From assembly GCF_040530035.1 (NCBI RefSeq), contig NZ_JBEWCD010000002.1:868001-932000 (forward strand): DNA of 64,000 bases, read 5' to 3'. Origin of the DNA: Roseibium sp. HPY-6. Its GTDB lineage: Bacteria; Pseudomonadota; Alphaproteobacteria; Rhizobiales; Stappiaceae. The translations under genes and the position numbers were made by a program. Positions within the stretch are counted from its first letter, which is position 1; every line of letters starts with the position of its first letter. Shown in pieces: positions 53,900-62,419 of the stretch. The notes beneath the pieces are model-generated. The model had not been told where the DNA came from. It saw only the letters and a program-made list of their open reading frames with translations, and made no database searches.

Positions 53900-55003
53900 A
53901 TGAACTTTGAAAGAAAACTGAACAGAAGATCTCTTCTCAAAGCATCTGCCGCTGTCGGTGCAACTGGCCTCGCGTCTGTCTCGATGCCTTCCGTGCTGCG
54001 GGCGGCTGAGCCGGACAAACCGAGCGAACTCATCATTCGTGCATGGGGTGGTCCCTGGGTGGAGGCACTCAAGAATGGCGTTTCGGATCCCTTTACGGAA
54101 AAAACAGGTATCCGTATCGTTCACGACCTGACGGAGGACAACGAAATCCAGCCGAAAGTCTGGGCTGCGGTTGCGCAGAACAGGACGCCGCCCATTCACA
54201 TCAACTGGGACACGACGACGAACGCAACCAAGTCGGCTCTCAGAGGTGTTTGCGAAGATCTGTCCGACCTGTCCAACCTCTCGGGCACCACGGATCTTGC
54301 GAAACCGGTCGGCGTGGAAGGCTATCCGATCGTCAACACTTACGGCTACGTCTATGTGCTGGCCTATCGTCCGGAAGCCTTCCCGGATGGTCCTCCGAAG
54401 TCCTATCACGATCTTCTCGATCCGAAATTCAAGGGCCGGATCGCCTTTTACAATGACGGTATCGGCTTCCATTTCCCGGCGCAGCTTGCTGGTGGCGGTA
54501 CGCTTGAGGACATCCCTGGCAACATGGATGCTTGCTGGGAGTTCGTTGAAAAGATCAAGGCGCAGAACCCGCTGCTCGGCGAGGACCCGGATTTCGTCAC
54601 GTGGTTCCAGCGCGGCGAGATCGATGCCGCATGCACTATTTCCACCAATGCGCTCGGCGCGAAAAGAAGCGGCGTCGACATTGCCTGGACGGTTCCGGAA
54701 GAAGGTGCAAAGTTCGATACAGATGGGCTCTGGATTCCGAAAGGCCATTCCGAATCAGATCTTTACTGGGCGAGAGAGTACATAAACTCCGCATTGACAC
54801 AGGCAAACCAGCAGGTCTGGCTGGATGGACTCGGCCTGCCCGGCGTCGTTCCCGGGCTGACCCCGCCCGAAGGTCTTGCCGGAGACCCGTCTTACCCCAC
54901 CAAGCCGGAGGACTTCGAACGACTGATCCGCATCTCGGGTCAGATCCAGGTGGAAAACGAGAGCGAGTGGTTCTCGAAGTTCAAGCAGATCATGCAGGGT
55001 TGA
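53900..55003 (+). CDS. ABC transporter substrate-binding protein, PotD-like, Tat-exported
   Basis: About 367 residues; ATG 53900 with AAAGGGGAACGAC before it. A Tat-type signal is visible (NRRSLLKASAAVGATG then a short hydrophobic run and AxA-like VLRAAEP). The mature part begins LIIRAWGGPWVEALK and resembles polyamine or spermidine/putrescine binding proteins (domain YGYVYVLAYRPE, PKSYHDLLDPKFKGRI, EFVEKIKA). The ligand is not defined by sequence; Tat export suggests the protein folds before export. Confidence 0.9.
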   Translation: MNFERKLNRRSLLKASAAVGATGLASVSMPSVLRAAEPDKPSELIIRAWGGPWVEALKNGVSDPFTEKTGIRIVHDLTEDNEIQPKVWAAVAQNRTPPIHINWDTTTNATKSALRGVCEDLSDLSNLSGTTDLAKPVGVEGYPIVNTYGYVYVLAYRPEAFPDGPPKSYHDLLDPKFKGRIAFYNDGIGFHFPAQLAGGGTLEDIPGNMDACWEFVEKIKAQNPLLGEDPDFVTWFQRGEIDAACTISTNALGAKRSGVDIAWTVPEEGAKFDTDGLWIPKGHSESDLYWAREYINSALTQANQQVWLDGLGLPGVVPGLTPPEGLAGDPSYPTKPEDFERLIRISGQIQVENESEWFSKFKQIMQG

Positions 55004-55067
55004 CCGCAAGCAACTTGGCATATGCCGGGCGGGCGTGGCCTGTCCGGCATCCCACCTAAGGTCCTTC

Positions 55068-56012
55068 ATGCGCAGATACAAGACTTCTTACCCGATCAGC
55101 TGGCGTTTCATGGACCTGCTGGAGGCGGGCTTTGCCTTTGTGTTGCCGAACGGCGGCGGCCGGCTGACGCCTTACCTCTTGCTGACACCGGCTGTGCTGC
55201 TTGTGGGCACGCTCGCGGTCGGTCTGCTTTACATAGGAGACTCGTCGCTTCGTGTGCTGGACCGTACCACGTTTCTCTTTTCCGACTATTGGACCCTAGA
55301 GAACTACCAGCGTGCTTTTTCGGAGAGTTTCACGGCGACAATCATCTGGCGCAGCCTGGCCGGGGCTGTCATCGTGACCGTGGTCACGCTGCTGCTCGCC
55401 TTTCCCTATGCCTATGTGATGGTAAGGACATCAAGCGCGTTGCTCAGAAAGTTTCTTCTCGTCGCGCTGTTTCTTCCGTTTTTCATCGGGCAGGTTGTGC
55501 GCGCTTATGGATGGCTGATCATCCTGGGAAACCAGGGCATCGTCAATGATGCGCTTGCTCTGGTAGGCGTCGAGCCCCTGCGTCTGCTTTTCAATTACCC
55601 CGCAGTTCTGTTTGGACTTGTGCAATACATGTTGCCCTTCGGTGTCCTGATGCTGGCACCTGCTCTCACGGCAATCCCTGAAGATATTGAAGCAGCGGCA
55701 ACGTCGCTCGGCGCCGACTGGGTCAGGACGCTTGTCCACGTGGTCCTGCCAATGGCAAAGCCCGGCCTGATCGGCGCGGGCGTGGTTGTGATGACCCTCT
55801 CACTGACGGATTTTGCCATGCCGGCTATTCTGGGCGGCGGATCGCAGGACTTCGTTGCCAACGCAATCTACGATCAGTTTTTCAGGACCTCCGATCAGGG
55901 CTTCGGCGCTTCGCTGACGCTTATCCTCATCGCAGTAGGGTCAATCACGGTCGGCCTGGTCTTCGCAGTATTCGGCGCAGGGACACTGGCCTTGGGAGCG
56001 AACCGGAAATGA
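55068..56012 (+). CDS. ABC transporter permease, PotB-like
   Basis: About 314 residues; ATG 55068 follows CTAAGGTCCTTC. Six membrane segments, the first after a ~55-residue start. The BPD permease signature is visible as EAAATSLGADWVRTLVHVVL, with PYAYVMVRTSSALLRKFLLV and LPMAKPGLIGAGVVV. Its last four bases overlap the second permease. First transmembrane component of the importer. Confidence 0.9.
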   Translation: MRRYKTSYPISWRFMDLLEAGFAFVLPNGGGRLTPYLLLTPAVLLVGTLAVGLLYIGDSSLRVLDRTTFLFSDYWTLENYQRAFSESFTATIIWRSLAGAVIVTVVTLLLAFPYAYVMVRTSSALLRKFLLVALFLPFFIGQVVRAYGWLIILGNQGIVNDALALVGVEPLRLLFNYPAVLFGLVQYMLPFGVLMLAPALTAIPEDIEAAATSLGADWVRTLVHVVLPMAKPGLIGAGVVVMTLSLTDFAMPAILGGGSQDFVANAIYDQFFRTSDQGFGASLTLILIAVGSITVGLVFAVFGAGTLALGANRK

Positions 56013-56809
56013 ATCGCTCGCCGACGCAAACAGCCGTTTTCTGGACCGTCGCAATCCTTTGCATTGTGGCCCTGTCCGCCCCGACGCTGGTGGTTCTGGG
56101 AGCGTCTTTCACGGCCGGCAACATTATAGACTTTCCACCAGACGGGTTTTCGCTCAAATGGTACGTGGCCATACTGGGAGAACGTGATCTTCAGCAGGCG
56201 TTCATCAGGTCCGTAATTGTCGCTTGCATTTGTGTTGCCGTATCGGTACCCGCCGGGACGCTTGCCGGGATTGCCCTGTCCAAGTACCAGGTGAAATGGG
56301 CGGGCGCGCTGCAGATCTATCTGCTTCTGCCGTTCACAGTGCCCCTCATCGGGTCAGGCATTGGCCTGATGCTGCTGTTCGGCGAGTTGAGACTGCTCGG
56401 CGATCTCTGGCCGATAGGCATCGCGACAGCGGTCATCAACCTGCCATTCATGATCTGGGCCGTGTCCTCCAGTGCCGCGTCGCTGGATCCGGATCTGGAG
56501 CTTGCCGCACAGAGCTGCGGTGCGGGTCCACTTCAGACTTTTTTCAACGTGACGCTGCCGGCCGTCACGCCGGGCGTGATTACCGGTGCCCTGCTGATGT
56601 TTATTCTCTCGCTGAACGAATTCCTGGTGAGCCTGCTGCTGGTCGATGCCCGGATCGTGACCTTGCCAGTTCAGATCTACAACTCGATCCGGGCGATTAT
56701 CACGCCCGATCTTGCCGCCGTCTCCGTCGTCTTTATCGCCGTCGCCGCGATGGCAATCATCGTTCTCGACAGGATCGTCGGTCTGGAAGTGTTCCTGAAG
56801 TCCAAGTAG
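56009..56809 (+). CDS. ABC transporter permease, PotC-like
   Basis: 266 residues, six membrane segments, overlapping the first permease by four bases (ATGA). The EAA-loop equivalent reads LDPDLELAAQSCGAGPLQTF, followed by NVTLPAVTPGVITGALLMFI. Typical of spermidine/putrescine-type import systems. The HisD-like gene begins 30 bases after its stop, implying one transcript. Confidence 0.92.
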   Translation: MNRSPTQTAVFWTVAILCIVALSAPTLVVLGASFTAGNIIDFPPDGFSLKWYVAILGERDLQQAFIRSVIVACICVAVSVPAGTLAGIALSKYQVKWAGALQIYLLLPFTVPLIGSGIGLMLLFGELRLLGDLWPIGIATAVINLPFMIWAVSSSAASLDPDLELAAQSCGAGPLQTFFNVTLPAVTPGVITGALLMFILSLNEFLVSLLLVDARIVTLPVQIYNSIRAIITPDLAAVSVVFIAVAAMAIIVLDRIVGLEVFLKSK

Positions 56810-56839
56810 CGCCGGTTGGCGCTCGAAAGGTGTGAGTCT

Positions 56840-58165
56840 ATGACGCAAGTTTCATTCCATGAACTCAGCAATGTGAGTTCCGAAGCGTATCGAGATCTCT
56901 TGCGTCGCTCAGAAGCGGATCTCTCCGGTTTCATGGAGAAAGCCCGGCCAATCATTGAGGCGGTGAAAACGGAAGGCGACGCAGCCCTCGTGCGTTTCGG
57001 GCAGGAATTCGACGGAGCAAAACCCTTGACCACTGCGACGCTGAAGGCGAGCGAAGCGGAATTCAGTGCAGCCTTTGATGCTGTTGATGCCCAGGTTATC
57101 GAGGCGATCCGGCATGGCATTGCCAATATTCGCAGCTTTCACGAGGAGCAAAAACCAGCGCCATTGTGGTTCAAGGAGATCAAGCCGGGCGCATTTGCCG
57201 GGGACAGGTACACCCCGATCCGCTCCGTTGCACTCTATGTTCCGCGCGGCAAGGGTGCCTTTCCCTCGGTCACCATGATGACGTCGGTTCCGGCCGTGGT
57301 AGCGGAGGTTCCTGAACTGGCGATCTTCACACCGCCAATGCCGGATGGCGGTGTCGATGCGGCGACACTCGTGGCCGCCCGGATCGCTGGCGTCGAGACA
57401 GTCTATAAGTGCGGCGGAGCTCAGGCCGTGGCGGCCGCAGCGTTCGGTACTGAAACAGTCAAACCGGCACACAAGATCGTGGGACCGGGCAGCCCCTGGG
57501 TGGTGGCTGCCAAGCAATTGCTTTCGAACGTCATTGATCCGGGCCTGCCGGCGGGCCCTTCAGAAGCGATCATCTTTGCAGACGACACGGTACATGGAGG
57601 TCTCGCGGCGCTTGATCTGTTGATCGAAGCCGAGCACGGCCCCGACAGCTCAGCGTATCTTGTGACCCATTCGAGACGTGTTGCCGAAGAGGCGCTTGCG
57701 GCTTTGCCGGAACACTGGTCGAAGATGACCGGGCAGCGGGTCGAGTTTTCACAAGCAGTGCTATGGGGTGAGAACGGCGGCGTTGTGCTCACTTCCAGCG
57801 TTGAGGAGAGCTACCGTTTCATCAACGACTATGCCCCTGAACATCTCGAATTGCTTTCGACGGAACCTTTTCAGCATCTGGGACACATCACCGAAGCAGC
57901 GGAAATTCTGATGGGGCCGCACACGCCTGTTTGCATTGGAAACTTCGCACTTGGACCGAACGCGGTGCTGCCGACAAGCAGTGGCGCGCGGACCTATGGT
58001 CCGTTGTCGGTGCATGATTTCGTGAAGTGCAGTTCCGTTGGCTACGTCACCCGTCCTGCCTACGCTGAAATGGCAAAGCATTCGAGAGTACTTGCACACT
58101 ATGAAGGGTTTTCGTCGCACGAAAATGCCGTGTCCGAGATGCGCGACCCTTACCTGGAAGGGTGA
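56840..58165 (+). CDS. Histidinol dehydrogenase-family protein, divergent
   Basis: About 441 residues; ATG 56840 after AAAGG. Two Rossmann-like domains as in HisD. Conserved: VALYVPRGKGAFPSV, KIVGPGSPWVVAAKQLL, LPAGPSEAIIFAD, and the general-base pair Glu334-His335 in YAPEHLEL. Zinc-site positions differ from E. coli HisD: LIEAEHGPD has Glu263 where HisD has Gln, IGNFALG has Asn368 where HisD has Asp, while His266 and His427 are kept. PNAVLPT replaces the usual TNHVLPT. This suggests a catabolic oxidoreductase acting on another amino alcohol, polyol or sulfonated alcohol, not histidine synthesis. HpsN, a HisD homologue for 2,3-dihydroxypropanesulfonate, is a known precedent for such recruitment. 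Confidence 0.85.
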   Translation: MTQVSFHELSNVSSEAYRDLLRRSEADLSGFMEKARPIIEAVKTEGDAALVRFGQEFDGAKPLTTATLKASEAEFSAAFDAVDAQVIEAIRHGIANIRSFHEEQKPAPLWFKEIKPGAFAGDRYTPIRSVALYVPRGKGAFPSVTMMTSVPAVVAEVPELAIFTPPMPDGGVDAATLVAARIAGVETVYKCGGAQAVAAAAFGTETVKPAHKIVGPGSPWVVAAKQLLSNVIDPGLPAGPSEAIIFADDTVHGGLAALDLLIEAEHGPDSSAYLVTHSRRVAEEALAALPEHWSKMTGQRVEFSQAVLWGENGGVVLTSSVEESYRFINDYAPEHLELLSTEPFQHLGHITEAAEILMGPHTPVCIGNFALGPNAVLPTSSGARTYGPLSVHDFVKCSSVGYVTRPAYAEMAKHSRVLAHYEGFSSHENAVSEMRDPYLEG

Positions 58166-58170
58166 ATTGC

Positions 58171-59202
58171 ATGAGATCGGTGCGACTGCATGATCCGCTG
58201 GACATAAGGTTTGAGCAGGTAGACCCGGCACCTGCGCCGGGCAAAGGCGAGGTCCGGATCAAGGTGGCCTTTGCAGGCATTTGCGGGTCGGACATCCACA
58301 ACTACAAGACGGGTCAATGGATTTCCCGTCGTCCTTCTGTCGCCGGTCACGAGTTTTCCGGGACGGTCGATGCTGTGGGAGAGGGGATCGACAGACTTTC
58401 GGTTGGCGACAAGGTCGTCGCCGATTCCAGACATTACTGTACGAATTGCGTCAACTGCCAGACAGGCAACAATCATCTTTGCAGCCAGTTGGGATTTGTT
58501 GGCGAAAGTATCGACGGAGGTTTTGCCGACTTTACAACGCTGCCTGAGCGGCTGGTCTTTGCCTGCGATCCGTCGATGAAGCTGGACATCGCGACGCTTG
58601 CTGAACCGCTGGCAGTTGCACTTCACGCCCTCGACCGGGTCCGGATCGAAATGCATGATCCGTTGCTTGTGGTCGGCTGTGGGCCCATTGGCGCATTAGT
58701 GGCGGTGGTATCCGATATTCTCCACCAACGGCCGCTTCTTATATGCGACCGCGACCGTTTTCGCGTTGAGACGGTTGCCGCGGCAAGCGCTGGGCAGGCG
58801 GTTGATCTGGCTGCCTTCGACCAGTTCCAAAGTCTGCCCGGGAATACCGTGCGCCACGTGATCGACACGACTGGCAACGTGGAGGTCATTCAAAAACTTG
58901 AGGCGACGCTGACTGGAGCGACGTTGGGTTTGGTCGGTATCGGACAAGGGACTTTTCCGTTCGATCCCGTTGGCGCAGTTGAACGGGAGCTTACACTCGT
59001 CGGTTGCCATGCATTCAAAGATCAATTGCTCCGCGCTGTCCAGCTGCTTGAACAGCACTCAGATCGCTTCAGACCACTCATCGAACACAGGATCTCGCTG
59101 GAGGACACACCTGCAGAATATGCACGGATAAGCGTGGGTAAAGCGAGCGGCATCAAGACGCTGATAGATCTTTCCAGCTCAGCCAAGTCCGGCGCAAACT
59201 GA
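58171..59202 (+). CDS. Zinc-containing alcohol dehydrogenase (MDR, sorbitol/idonate type)
   Basis: About 343 residues; ATG 58171 with GGAAGGG before it, 5 bases after the HisD-like stop. Catalytic zinc site: FAGICGSDIHNY and GHEFSG. Structural zinc lobe intact: CTNCVNCQTGNNHLC. Rossmann motif VVGCGPIGALVAVV. The family oxidises polyols and secondary alcohols with NAD(P). Last gene of the divergently controlled plus-strand unit before the minus-strand HutC-type regulator. Confidence 0.9.
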   Translation: MRSVRLHDPLDIRFEQVDPAPAPGKGEVRIKVAFAGICGSDIHNYKTGQWISRRPSVAGHEFSGTVDAVGEGIDRLSVGDKVVADSRHYCTNCVNCQTGNNHLCSQLGFVGESIDGGFADFTTLPERLVFACDPSMKLDIATLAEPLAVALHALDRVRIEMHDPLLVVGCGPIGALVAVVSDILHQRPLLICDRDRFRVETVAAASAGQAVDLAAFDQFQSLPGNTVRHVIDTTGNVEVIQKLEATLTGATLGLVGIGQGTFPFDPVGAVERELTLVGCHAFKDQLLRAVQLLEQHSDRFRPLIEHRISLEDTPAEYARISVGKASGIKTLIDLSSSAKSGAN

Positions 59203-59294
59203 GTAATTGCTGCTGAAAGGTCATTTCCCCGGAGACGCGCCTGAGCTGGACGGGTGGCGTGGCATCGGGGCCTCGGGATCCGGCACCCAGGGTC

Positions 59295-60008
59295 CTAACC
59301 AGCGCCGGTCGGTGTGAAGCTTGCGACAAGTCTGTGCTTGTCGCCGGGATAGAACAGGCGGGCAACTGTTACAAACCCTTCGTTTTGCCGGGTTTTGCGT
59401 TCGACGACGAGGCATGGATGGCCTTCGGGAACCTGGAGTGTTTCCGCGATGGTTCCCGACGCGGCGAGCGCATAGATCTGGTGTTCGGCGATATTCCAGG
59501 GAATGTTCTTCAGCATCCAGAGGCCGGGCGAGACGCTCTCAAAGCTGACCTCTCTCAAATCTGGAACGATGCTGACATTGATGATGCGCTCTTCCAGGCA
59601 AAACGGCTCGCTGTCCGCGAAATGCAAGCAGGTGATGTCTCGCACCGGATCGCTTCTGGAGAGGTCGAGCTGTTGTGCTTCCCGATCAGTGGAGGCTCTG
59701 GTGATGTCACTGAGGAGGGTGTAACTGTAGGTTTTCCCGGCATCCTCGACCTCCTTGCGGATGTCGGAGATTTCCAGCGCTGCCGACAGCGTCTGCGGTT
59801 CCTTTACGAAGGTTCCCCATTTTTTGTTGCGCTCCAGCAAGCCGGCCCGCGACAACTGGGTCAAGGCCTTGTTCACCGTCATGCGCGAACAGCCATAGTG
59901 CTTTGCAAGATCGGTCTCGAACGGTATTCGGTGACCCGCCGGCCATTCGCCTTTCACGATCTTGCTGTGGACGTCGTCGAGAATTTTCTTGTGCAGGGAC
60001 TGGGTCAA
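59295..60008 (-). CDS. HutC-type GntR family transcriptional repressor
   Basis: 237 residues. N-terminal GntR winged helix (~15-70: EWPAGHRIPFETDLAKHYGC; SRMTVNKALTQLSRAGLLE). C-terminal UTRA ligand domain with PFCLEERIINVSIVPDL, PGLWMLKNIPWNIAEHQI, CLVVERKT. The whole sequence is closest in layout to the histidine-utilisation repressor HutC. The start is TTG 60008, with no strong ribosome site. Palindromes matching the HutC pattern GTnTAnAC lie in front of this gene, the SDR/HisC pair and the ABC operon, so it is the likely regulator of the block. Confidence 0.85.
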   Translation of the reverse strand: MTQSLHKKILDDVHSKIVKGEWPAGHRIPFETDLAKHYGCSRMTVNKALTQLSRAGLLERNKKWGTFVKEPQTLSAALEISDIRKEVEDAGKTYSYTLLSDITRASTDREAQQLDLSRSDPVRDITCLHFADSEPFCLEERIINVSIVPDLREVSFESVSPGLWMLKNIPWNIAEHQIYALAASGTIAETLQVPEGHPCLVVERKTRQNEGFVTVARLFYPGDKHRLVASFTPTGAG

Positions 60009-60047
60009 AGGTGCTTTTGCTCGTTGTTGTTTCGCGAACCGCTGGCC

Positions 60048-60063
60048 TCAAGTATATACTTGA
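60048..60063. promoter_or_regulatory. Operator palindrome before the HutC-type regulator
   Basis: TCAAGTATATACTTGA is a perfect 16-base palindrome with core GTATATAC, identical in core to the 51790 site. It is 40-55 bases upstream of the HutC-type start codon, fitting autoregulation. Confidence 0.75.
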
Positions 60064-60413
60064 AGCGCTTTTTAGGGACAATTTTGGGTGAGAAAGAAAC
60101 AGATTTTGGTTTTCTGGTTGGTAGCGCAGAAACTCGAACGGACCCTTGGCGCACGCAACAAACGCAAAAACGTCCGGAAATCCCTGACGGATTAGGTCAC
60201 GAACCCGGCCCTCATACAGCGCAGCAGGTGGCTGAAACCGATCTCAGGTCTCATCGGCGGTTCGTGTGAACTACGTCTAAGAGGGGGCTATTTGTGACCA
60301 GTACCCCGTCTACAGATTCAACTGTGTTTGTCGTCATCAACATTCAGGATCTTCCTTTTTTCTAAACATGGTGGCGCGCCACTCAGGCGCGCTGGAACTT
60401 GTCTCATGAAAAA

Positions 60414-60449
60414 CTTTGTCTGACATAATGTTTACATTGTCAGACAAAG
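60414..60449. promoter_or_regulatory. Double FadR-type operator (12-bp inverted repeat)
   Basis: CTTTGTCTGACA (60414-60425) and TGTCAGACAAAG (60438-60449) are perfect inverted arms with a 12-base spacer. Each arm itself is a small palindrome (TGTCTGACA, TGTCAGACA), so the element is a pair of FadR-type half-symmetric sites resembling TTGTCnGACAA. It is about 43 bases before the GntR start. Confidence 0.78.
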
Positions 60450-60491
60450 TGATATGCTTTGACCAGACAGCGGAAAGGTCGACACCAGTCC

Positions 60492-61220
60492 ATGGCGGAA
60501 AAAGCTTCCACAAAGAAACGCGCTCCTGAAGAACGCGATGCTGAAGGGCCTCGAGATGTGCCGCATGCACTCATCAAGCTGATCGAGGACGAGGGGCTTC
60601 AGGTCGGGGACCGGTTGCCGCCGGAACTGGAGTTGGTCCGGCGCCTCGGGTTCGGCAGGTCAACCATCCGCGAGACCCTGAAAACGTGGGAAAGCATGGG
60701 TGTTGTAAGCCGAAACAAGGGCGCGGGTACCAGGCTGATTGGCGAAATGTCCCGGAACACCCTGCGGGTCGCGCTAACGATCAAGCATGAGGCTGAAAGC
60801 CTGATCCGGATGCAGCAGGTCCGCCGGCCGCTCGAGATTGAGGCCGTTCGTCTGGCAACGCGGCTTGCGACGCCGGACCAGCGCCGCGTCATCAATGCAC
60901 GTGCGGCTGAACTCATTGCCGTTTACGAGGCAGGTGAGGACTGGCGCCCCGCCGACCATCGCTTTCACAAAGCGATCCATGCGGCCACCGGAAACCCGCT
61001 CTTTGAACAGATCATCGATCAGATCTTGAAGTGCTTTCACGACATCTACGAAACGCCCTTCGGAAAACCGCATCTGGGTCAGGATTCAATCCCGCTGCAC
61101 AGGCCGCTGGCAGATGCGCTTATTGCCGGGGACGAGGACAGAGCGGTCGAGTTCACGGAGCGCATCATCGACATGGTCTGCGCCGAAACGCTTCAGATCG
61201 CCGAGAATTGCAATGACTGA
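60492..61220 (+). CDS. FadR-type GntR family transcriptional regulator
   Basis: About 242 residues. Winged helix at ~28-90 (LIEDEGLQVGDRLPPELELV, RLGFGRSTIRETLKTWESMG) and an FCD ligand domain (ADHRFHKAIHAATGNPLFEQ; metal-binding Asp/His pattern, later IPLHRPLADALIAGDEDRAV). ATG 60492 chosen; the TTG at 60459 lacks a ribosome site. It overlaps the start of the PLP-enzyme gene by 8 bases and is very likely the regulator of that gene and the following ABC importer. Confidence 0.9.
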   Translation: MAEKASTKKRAPEERDAEGPRDVPHALIKLIEDEGLQVGDRLPPELELVRRLGFGRSTIRETLKTWESMGVVSRNKGAGTRLIGEMSRNTLRVALTIKHEAESLIRMQQVRRPLEIEAVRLATRLATPDQRRVINARAAELIAVYEAGEDWRPADHRFHKAIHAATGNPLFEQIIDQILKCFHDIYETPFGKPHLGQDSIPLHRPLADALIAGDEDRAVEFTERIIDMVCAETLQIAENCND

Positions 61221-62382
61221 GCGACACCCAGACGAATTTTCGATCGAAACCCTGCTCGCTTCTGTCGCTGAAGGCGCAGGTGGCGCCGTGGTTCCGCCGA
61301 TCGTTCAGTCGTCCTTGTTCGCGTTCGACAATTACAAGGCGTTCGAAGACCGGATGGCGGGGCGTTCGGACGATCCACTTTACAGCCGTGTTCAGAACCC
61401 GACAGTTGCCGCGTTTGAGACCCTGGTTGCCAAAGCTGAGGAAGGTGAGGCGGCTGTCGGTTTTGCCTCCGGCATGGCGGCCATTTCTTCCACCATTTTC
61501 GCATTTGTAAGACCGGGCGACCGAATTGCCTGCGTCGAGCATGTCTACCCGGATGCCTACAGGTTTTTCGAGCGTTTGCTGAGACCCTTCGGGATAGAGA
61601 TTTCGTATTATCCGCTCGCCGAGTTCGAGGATAATCCGGATCTGCTTGCAGGGGTGAAGCTCGCCTATCTTGAGAGCCCGAACACGGTCGTGTTTCAGGC
61701 AATGGATTTGCCGAGAGTGGCTGCCCATGCCAAGCGTCACGGCACACTCACGGTGATCGACAATTCCTGGGCCACACCCGTCTTTCAGCGTCCGCTGACA
61801 CTTGGGATCGATATCGTTCTTCACTCGGCCTCGAAGTATCTGTCGGGGCATTCCGATACGGTCGCTGGAGTTGTTGTTTCCACCGGGGATCTTATTCACC
61901 GGATCCGCGATCTGTCACTTTCATTGCTCGGCGGCAAGCTTGCGCCGTTCGAAGCGTTCTTGCTGACCCGTGGCCTGCGGACACTCGGTGCCCGCATGCG
62001 GCAGCATCACGCGACAGCAGACCGCTTCGTGGACAACCTTTCCAGGCACCCGCTTGTCAGGAAAGTGCTGTCTCCCGGGCCCAATTCGGTTCCCGGGTTG
62101 ACCGGGCGGTCTGGGCTGCTCTCCGTCGAACTCGATGAGAGCGTCAGCATTCCCGGCTTCGCAGATGGATTGAAGCTGTTCCGGCTCGGGGTGAGCTGGG
62201 GTGGTTTCGAGAGCCTCCTTCTGCCGACGCAAATCGCACTCAACCAGTCCGGCGAAGAGAACTCCCTCCAGCGGTTCGGCGTTTCGGGCCGGATCGTCCG
62301 GTTGAGCCTCGGATTGGAAGATCCCATCGACCTTTGGGCTGACTTTGATGCGGCTCTCAATCTAAGCGCCAAACGAAAATAA
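61213..62382 (+). CDS. Cystathionine beta-lyase/gamma-synthase-family PLP enzyme
   Basis: About 389 residues; ATG 61213 overlaps the regulator stop. Cys/Met metabolism PLP fold: RVQNPTVAAFETLVAKAEEG, GFASGMAAISSTIFAF, TVIDNSWATPVFQRPL and the PLP lysine in HSASKYLSGHSDTVAG. MetB/MetC-type genes act on sulfur amino acids; here the gene is embedded in a GntR-ABC unit, so it may act on an imported thioether or related amino acid. Exact reaction not decided by sequence. Confidence 0.88.
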   Translation: MTERHPDEFSIETLLASVAEGAGGAVVPPIVQSSLFAFDNYKAFEDRMAGRSDDPLYSRVQNPTVAAFETLVAKAEEGEAAVGFASGMAAISSTIFAFVRPGDRIACVEHVYPDAYRFFERLLRPFGIEISYYPLAEFEDNPDLLAGVKLAYLESPNTVVFQAMDLPRVAAHAKRHGTLTVIDNSWATPVFQRPLTLGIDIVLHSASKYLSGHSDTVAGVVVSTGDLIHRIRDLSLSLLGGKLAPFEAFLLTRGLRTLGARMRQHHATADRFVDNLSRHPLVRKVLSPGPNSVPGLTGRSGLLSVELDESVSIPGFADGLKLFRLGVSWGGFESLLLPTQIALNQSGEENSLQRFGVSGRIVRLSLGLEDPIDLWADFDAALNLSAKRK

Positions 62383-62419
62383 GGCGTGCCAAACAACTGA
62401 ACATAAAAGAGGTGGAGAT

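Larger units (their letters stand above)
60009..60491. other. Regulatory region between two divergent GntR genes
   Basis: Almost 480 bases. It holds an operator for each regulator: a palindrome at 60048-60063 next to the HutC-type gene and a long inverted repeat at 60414-60449 next to the FadR-type gene. The stretch between shows no gene. Confidence 0.6.

Noticed and set aside
50634..58165. hisC and hisD as true histidine biosynthesis genes
   Set aside because: They are divergent or embedded with transporters and dehydrogenases under a HutC-type regulator, and the HisD zinc site is altered; a biosynthetic role for the HisC-like gene is not fully excluded.
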